In this document: positions 42,422 through 45,978 of the stretch, piece after piece
How positions within the stretch are numbered: position 1 is the first letter of the stretch
Layout: each line of letters opens with the position of its first letter
NCBI GenBank assembly: GCA_036881885.1
Contig: JBAJNL010000004.1
Span: forward strand, 1-45,978
Length of the DNA stretch: 45,978 nt
From: JBAJNL01 sp036881885
GTDB lineage: Bacteria; Pseudomonadota; Alphaproteobacteria; Holosporales; Hepatobacteraceae
Direction: 5' to 3'
Translations under genes and position numbers: made by a program
Notes under the pieces: model-generated
What the model saw: only the letters and a program-made list of their open reading frames with translations
What the model was told of the DNA's origin: nothing
Database searches by the model: none

Positions 42422-43474
42422 ATGGATTGGCAACGCTTCACACCTCTTTTAACCACTTTTGGCCGTTTTGGAAAATCGCATCCTTTGTGGATGCCCCTTT
42501 GCTTGTCGTCACTTATGGAAGATGCCGCTCGTGAAGAGAAAGCCATCACACACCCTGTCGCATCCGCCCTTTATCATCAGGGCACCTTGCCCGAAGGGGC
42601 TTCCACCAAAGATTCATTTGCCTCTTACGGGTATCGCAATGCGCTGTTTTGGATGATTGTGCGCGCACAAAAAGACAAAAAAACGTTCTCAGTGGACCTT
42701 TTAAAAACGCTGTACACGTTTGTGCACCAAGAAGAAGCGCTTGAGCTGCGTTGGCGCCAACAAACACCGCAAACAACTTGCGACATTAAGCTTGTGGCGC
42801 CTTCTGAAATTTGCTCTTTATTAGAGCAGTTTTTTAGCTGGTTTTCGGGCGCGGCCATGCACCCGGTTCACTTGGCGGCCGAAACGCTGTATGCGCTGAT
42901 GATGATCCACCCTTTTCAAACAGCCCAGCGTCGCCTGGCCGTTTTAGCGTCTCAGTTTGTGTTGCTCTCAAACGGCTATCCATTGATCCTTTTGGACGAG
43001 CATGTCAAAGGTCCCAAAGAGGCTTTGCTTGATGCCTTTTGTGACGCAATGCACCTTATTTTACAAAAAAAACACCCCGCACTTTTACGAACACAAGAAG
43101 CGCTACAGGCCGCGCCCCCTTCTGCTCAAAACAGTGTTCAACACGTCACCCCCTCTTTAGCACCTTCAAATGATGAGCCGCTCCATCGCGCTGCAACACG
43201 CACTGCGAAAAAGAGCGCGCCTCTTGCAACACCAAAAGACAAACTACTTAAAATTGGCCCGGTGGCCAAAGCTGCTGGCGAGACGATTCCAACCATTCGT
43301 CACTGGACCAAAGAGGGCCTGCTTGCCCCCGTGGGCGTGACCGCCTCACAGTATGCGCTTTATGCACCGTCGGTGATTGATCGCATTAAAAAGATTCAAG
43401 CCCTGAAAAAAAAGCGCTTCACACTGTTTGAGATCAAAGCCAAACTGGCCAAAGACACGCCCCACAGCGCCTAA
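42422..43474 (+). CDS. Degenerate Fic-domain protein with C-terminal MerR-type HTH
   Basis: The protein has 350 residues. Residues about 25-215 follow a Fic fold: SSLMED (29-34) recalls the inhibitory (S/T)xxxE(G/N) helix, and a PSEICSLLEQFFSWF helix is followed by HPVHLAAETLYALMMIHPF. The catalytic motif HPFxxGNGRxxR reads HPFQTAQRRLAVL (163-175), so His163 is kept but GNG is lost. A Pro/Ala/Ser linker spans 220-270. Residues 275-345 are a MerR-like winged HTH (LKIGPVAKAAGETIPTIRHWTKEGLL). AMPylation is doubtful. A regulator using the Fic fold as a sensor or toxin-like module is possible. The ATG at 42422 is preferred over the TTG at 42386. Confidence 0.7.
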   Translation: MDWQRFTPLLTTFGRFGKSHPLWMPLCLSSLMEDAAREEKAITHPVASALYHQGTLPEGASTKDSFASYGYRNALFWMIVRAQKDKKTFSVDLLKTLYTFVHQEEALELRWRQQTPQTTCDIKLVAPSEICSLLEQFFSWFSGAAMHPVHLAAETLYALMMIHPFQTAQRRLAVLASQFVLLSNGYPLILLDEHVKGPKEALLDAFCDAMHLILQKKHPALLRTQEALQAAPPSAQNSVQHVTPSLAPSNDEPLHRAATRTAKKSAPLATPKDKLLKIGPVAKAAGETIPTIRHWTKEGLLAPVGVTASQYALYAPSVIDRIKKIQALKKKRFTLFEIKAKLAKDTPHSA

Positions 43475-43718
43475 AACAAGACAACCTACAAACAGCAAGA
43501 ACGTTTGCCTTCGCGATGACGATCTAGTTTATCATTGCGAGGAGCCCCTTTAGGGCGACGCGGCAATCCAGTGTGTCTTAGCCAACTTTAGGTGCGCGGC
43601 AAGTGGATCGCGCGGGGCTAAAACCTTCTTGATGACAGGGGGGGTGTGGCCGTTCGCAATGGCGGCGCGCATACGGCGCCCCTTCACGGTGATGGCAACC
43701 AAGAAATCAAGGCGCTTT
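43475..43718 (+). other. Intergenic region with palindrome copy F
   Basis: An isolated right end GCCTTCGCGATGACGA (about 43507-43522) precedes the full copy F. The rest, to 43718, is GC-rich sequence with short inverted repeats around GGCGCGCATACGGCGCC. It may end transcription of the converging Fic-like and degP genes, but no T-run terminator is visible. Confidence 0.5.
43531..43636 (+). repeat. Nested palindromic element, copy F
   Basis: The outer arms are ATCATTGCGAGG / CTTCTTGATGAC. The left side hairpin is GCCC-CTTTA-GGGC, unlike the other copies yet still paired. The right side reads GGGGCTAAAACC and pairs only weakly. The inner stem keeps GGCAATCCA / TGGATCG. Confidence 0.85.
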
Positions 43719-45359
43719 TTAGGACTTTTCTTTTGACTTGGTCACATCATCATCAAGGTTAAGTGGTGCAAAGAAGTGGATACCCTGCCGCAAACCCAAA
43801 CACAGAACCGTTTTTTGGCCCTTTTTGGAAACCTCGTCTAAAAGAGATTGCGCATGCTCGGGCGATTTCACCGGCTCTTGATCCACCTCAACCAAAACGT
43901 CACCGCCTTTAAAGAACTCGCTTGCCCGTGATTCGGGATGCACCTTCAAAATGAGAGCACCGGTGACATTGCTATCAATGTGATAACGCTGACGCGATTG
44001 ATCATTCAACGCTTGCAAGGTCAGGCCATACACAAGTTTGCCCGTATCCTTTGGCTTAGCCTTGGTTTTTTTGGTGTCTTTGGCGGCCGCATCATCGCTT
44101 TCACCAATCGTGATGTACAAAACTTTGACACCATAGTTGCCCGAGCGCGCATCACGACGCCACACCTCAATCGGCACACGCGAGCCAATATGCAGCTTGC
44201 TGACCACCTTGGTGGTTTGCGCCGCACCTTTAATAGCGACACCATTAATCTTTAAAATCAAGTCACCCTGCTTGACGCCGCCTTTGCTGGCCGGCCCATC
44301 TTTTAGCACATTAGCAACCAGCGCACCTTTGGGGCCCTTAAGCTGCAGGCTTTTGGCGATATCTTGGTTAATGTCTTGCACATGAATGCCCAGCCAACCG
44401 CGCTTGACATAGCCGTACTGACGCAACTGCTCGATCACAAACTGTGCCACATCGGATGGAATTGCAAAACCAATACCGATATTGCCACCCGTTGGCGAGG
44501 CGATCATCATATTGATACCAATAACCTCACCCTTGTGGTTGAAAAGCGGGCCGCCTGAGTTGCCAAGGTTGATGGAGGCATCGGTCTGAAGAAAACCTCC
44601 CACGTGTGTTGGCTGCATCATAAAGCTGCGCCCCACATGCGAAATCACACCCACCGTGACGGTACCACCAAGCCCCAGCGCATTACCAATGGCAATGGCC
44701 CAGTGCCCCACACGCACCTTCGAGGCATCGCCAAAACGCACATACGGCAACGGCGCACTATCAGAAATTTTTAAAAGGGCCAAATCCGATCGCGGATCAA
44801 GACCGATCACCTTCGCCTTCATCTCACGTTGATCAGCAAGGGTGACAATCACCTCATCAGCGCCTTCCACAACATGGGCGTTGGTCACAAGATACCCCTT
44901 GGGGTCAATAATAAAACCCGTGCCAGCACTTACAGGCACACGACGCTTTTTCGGCGCCAAGTCAAACTGCTCTAAAAAGTCCCTAAAACGAAAAAGATCT
45001 TGCGGTGTGCCGCCTTTGGCTTGCGGGCCAATATCAAGGCTATAAGTCGTCATTTTTTTAATGACCGACACATTCACAACAGCTGGCAGCAAAGGCTCGA
45101 CAATGGGCGCAAAACCCTCATCAAGCGAAAAGGCAGAACTTTTGCCCTCACCCTTTGCGTCATCTTTTTTGGGCGTCTCTGCAGAAATAAGGCCTTGTAG
45201 ATTTGATGCACCTTTAGATGCAGCCGTTTTGTGCGTCGTGGCAGCTTTTTGATGGGGAACCATCTGCGCGGGCTGCATCACAGGAAAAGCCCACAACGGC
45301 GAGCTTACGCTTTGCACGCAAAGACAAAAGCACACAAGGCGACTTAAAACATACTTCAT
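43719..45359 (-). CDS. degP: Periplasmic serine protease, DegP/DegQ (Do) family
   Basis: Quality-control protease of the periplasm. It has 546 residues. A signal peptide covers about 1-24, followed by a low-complexity stretch to about 75. The catalytic triad is His162 (TNAHVV), Asp192 (DPRSDLALLKI) and Ser268 (GNSGGPL). Two PDZ domains lie at about 315-405 and 440-530. The position directly behind hflC is standard for alphaproteobacteria (hflK-hflC-degP). The stop is followed by a repeat-rich gap. Confidence 0.93.
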   Translation of the reverse strand: MKYVLSRLVCFCLCVQSVSSPLWAFPVMQPAQMVPHQKAATTHKTAASKGASNLQGLISAETPKKDDAKGEGKSSAFSLDEGFAPIVEPLLPAVVNVSVIKKMTTYSLDIGPQAKGGTPQDLFRFRDFLEQFDLAPKKRRVPVSAGTGFIIDPKGYLVTNAHVVEGADEVIVTLADQREMKAKVIGLDPRSDLALLKISDSAPLPYVRFGDASKVRVGHWAIAIGNALGLGGTVTVGVISHVGRSFMMQPTHVGGFLQTDASINLGNSGGPLFNHKGEVIGINMMIASPTGGNIGIGFAIPSDVAQFVIEQLRQYGYVKRGWLGIHVQDINQDIAKSLQLKGPKGALVANVLKDGPASKGGVKQGDLILKINGVAIKGAAQTTKVVSKLHIGSRVPIEVWRRDARSGNYGVKVLYITIGESDDAAAKDTKKTKAKPKDTGKLVYGLTLQALNDQSRQRYHIDSNVTGALILKVHPESRASEFFKGGDVLVEVDQEPVKSPEHAQSLLDEVSKKGQKTVLCLGLRQGIHFFAPLNLDDDVTKSKEKS

Positions 45360-45375
45360 ACGAGACTCTTTAATC

Positions 45376-45978
45376 CTAGGACTTCTTTACTTTAGAGGGC
45401 GTGTTTTGAAAAAATCTTAAGAACGACTGTTCTGGTGTCAAGACATAGCGTGTTTTGTTTGACAACGCCTCTTTGTACGCCTCAAGAGATTGGTAAAAGG
45501 CTGCAAAGTCAGGATCTTGCACGTACGCCTCTCTGAAAATTGCCTGCGCTTTCTGCATACCCTCGCCCCGAATCGCGCCGGCCTTTTGAATCGCCTCAGA
45601 TAAAATCAGCTCACCCTCAAGGTTGGCGTTCGACTTGATCACCTGCTGCCTTTCTTGTCCGTGGGCACGAATTTCGCGCGCTTCTTTATGGCGCTCGCTA
45701 ATCATGCGAGAGAAAATAGCCAGGCTGTTCGCCGGTGGCAAGTCAGCTCGACGAATACGCACATCAATCACCTCGATCCCCAAGGGCAACATGGCTGTAT
45801 TCGAACGTTTTGAAATTTGCTCCATGATGTCTGAACGCTTGGATGAGAGAAGATCGATGAGCGCTTTTTTACCCAACGTACTTCTTAAAATACCAGAAAC
45901 CAACGCGGTCAAACGCAGCTGCGCACCCTCTTCATGGCGCACTGTTTTGTAAAAGCGCTCGGGGTCACTGATCCGGTA
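45376..45978 (-). CDS. hflC: HflC, modulator of FtsH protease (3' part)
   Basis: SPFH/band-7 protein that with HflK forms a cage around FtsH in the inner membrane. The gene runs off the window; 200 C-terminal residues are seen. At the edge the frame reads YRISDPERFYKTV, typical of the family. ILRSTLGKKALIDLLSSKR, GIEVIDVRIRRADLPPANS and MISERHKEAREIRAHGQER follow. The remainder is the usual Ala/Gln/Glu helix. It is 16 bp upstream of degP in the same direction. Confidence 0.92.
   Translation of the reverse strand, partial: YRISDPERFYKTVRHEEGAQLRLTALVSGILRSTLGKKALIDLLSSKRSDIMEQISKRSNTAMLPLGIEVIDVRIRRADLPPANSLAIFSRMISERHKEAREIRAHGQERQQVIKSNANLEGELILSEAIQKAGAIRGEGMQKAQAIFREAYVQDPDFAAFYQSLEAYKEALSNKTRYVLTPEQSFLRFFQNTPSKVKKS

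Overview
The window reads as chromosomal DNA of an alphaproteobacterium, most likely a host-associated or intracellular one of the Holosporales/Rickettsiales type. The taxonomic reading is inference. It rests on the contiguous str-S10-spc ribosomal cluster, the order rpsF-rpsR-DUF2232-rplI, the pair hflC-degP, Lys/Ala-rich tails on several ribosomal proteins, a metabolite:H+ symporter (ProP-like), two secreted leucine-rich-repeat-like proteins and a Fic-like protein. No rRNA, tRNA, prophage, transposase or CRISPR array was found.

Region 1 (79-15403, all minus strand) is one uninterrupted translation cluster of 26 genes: rpsL-rpsG-fusA-tuf-rpsJ-rplC-rplD-rplW-rplB-rpsS-rplV-rpsC-rplP-rpmC-rpsQ-rplN-rplX-rplE-rpsN-rpsH-rplF-rplR-rpsE-rplO-secY-adk. 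Gaps are at most about 60 bp and many genes overlap by 1-4 bases. A good sigma70-type promoter lies before rpsL. rpmD (L30) is missing from its usual place, and S12 has proline where lysine 88 is normal.

Region 2 (15693-29963) is housekeeping. It holds an MHS-family transporter and a methyltransferase (plus strand), then on the minus strand miaB-mfd (overlapping), gyrB, a class A penicillin-binding protein and a HAD phosphatase. It ends with a TPR-secretin lipoprotein that has no secretion genes beside it.

Region 3 (30236-38606) holds rpsB-tsf with a clear terminator, the rpsF-rpsR-DUF2232-rplI operon with a possible S6:S18-type leader, def and maf. It also holds the first secreted LRR-like protein, which carries a nuclear-localisation-like basic patch.

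Region 4 overlaps region 3 and is the accessory part (about 32.2-43.7 kb). It contains the second LRR-like protein, a Bcr/CflA exporter overlapping a gene of unknown function, and a degenerate Fic domain fused to a MerR-type DNA-binding domain. Two dispersed repeat families are seen only here. One is a ~110-bp nested palindrome with covarying side hairpins, in four full copies plus halves. The other is an ~85-bp block that travels with it in three copies. The window ends with degP and the 3' part of hflC.

The most unusual items are the covarying palindromic element with its companion block, the Fic-MerR fusion and its neighbours, the LRR protein with the basic patch, the orphan TPR-secretin, and the S12 substitution.
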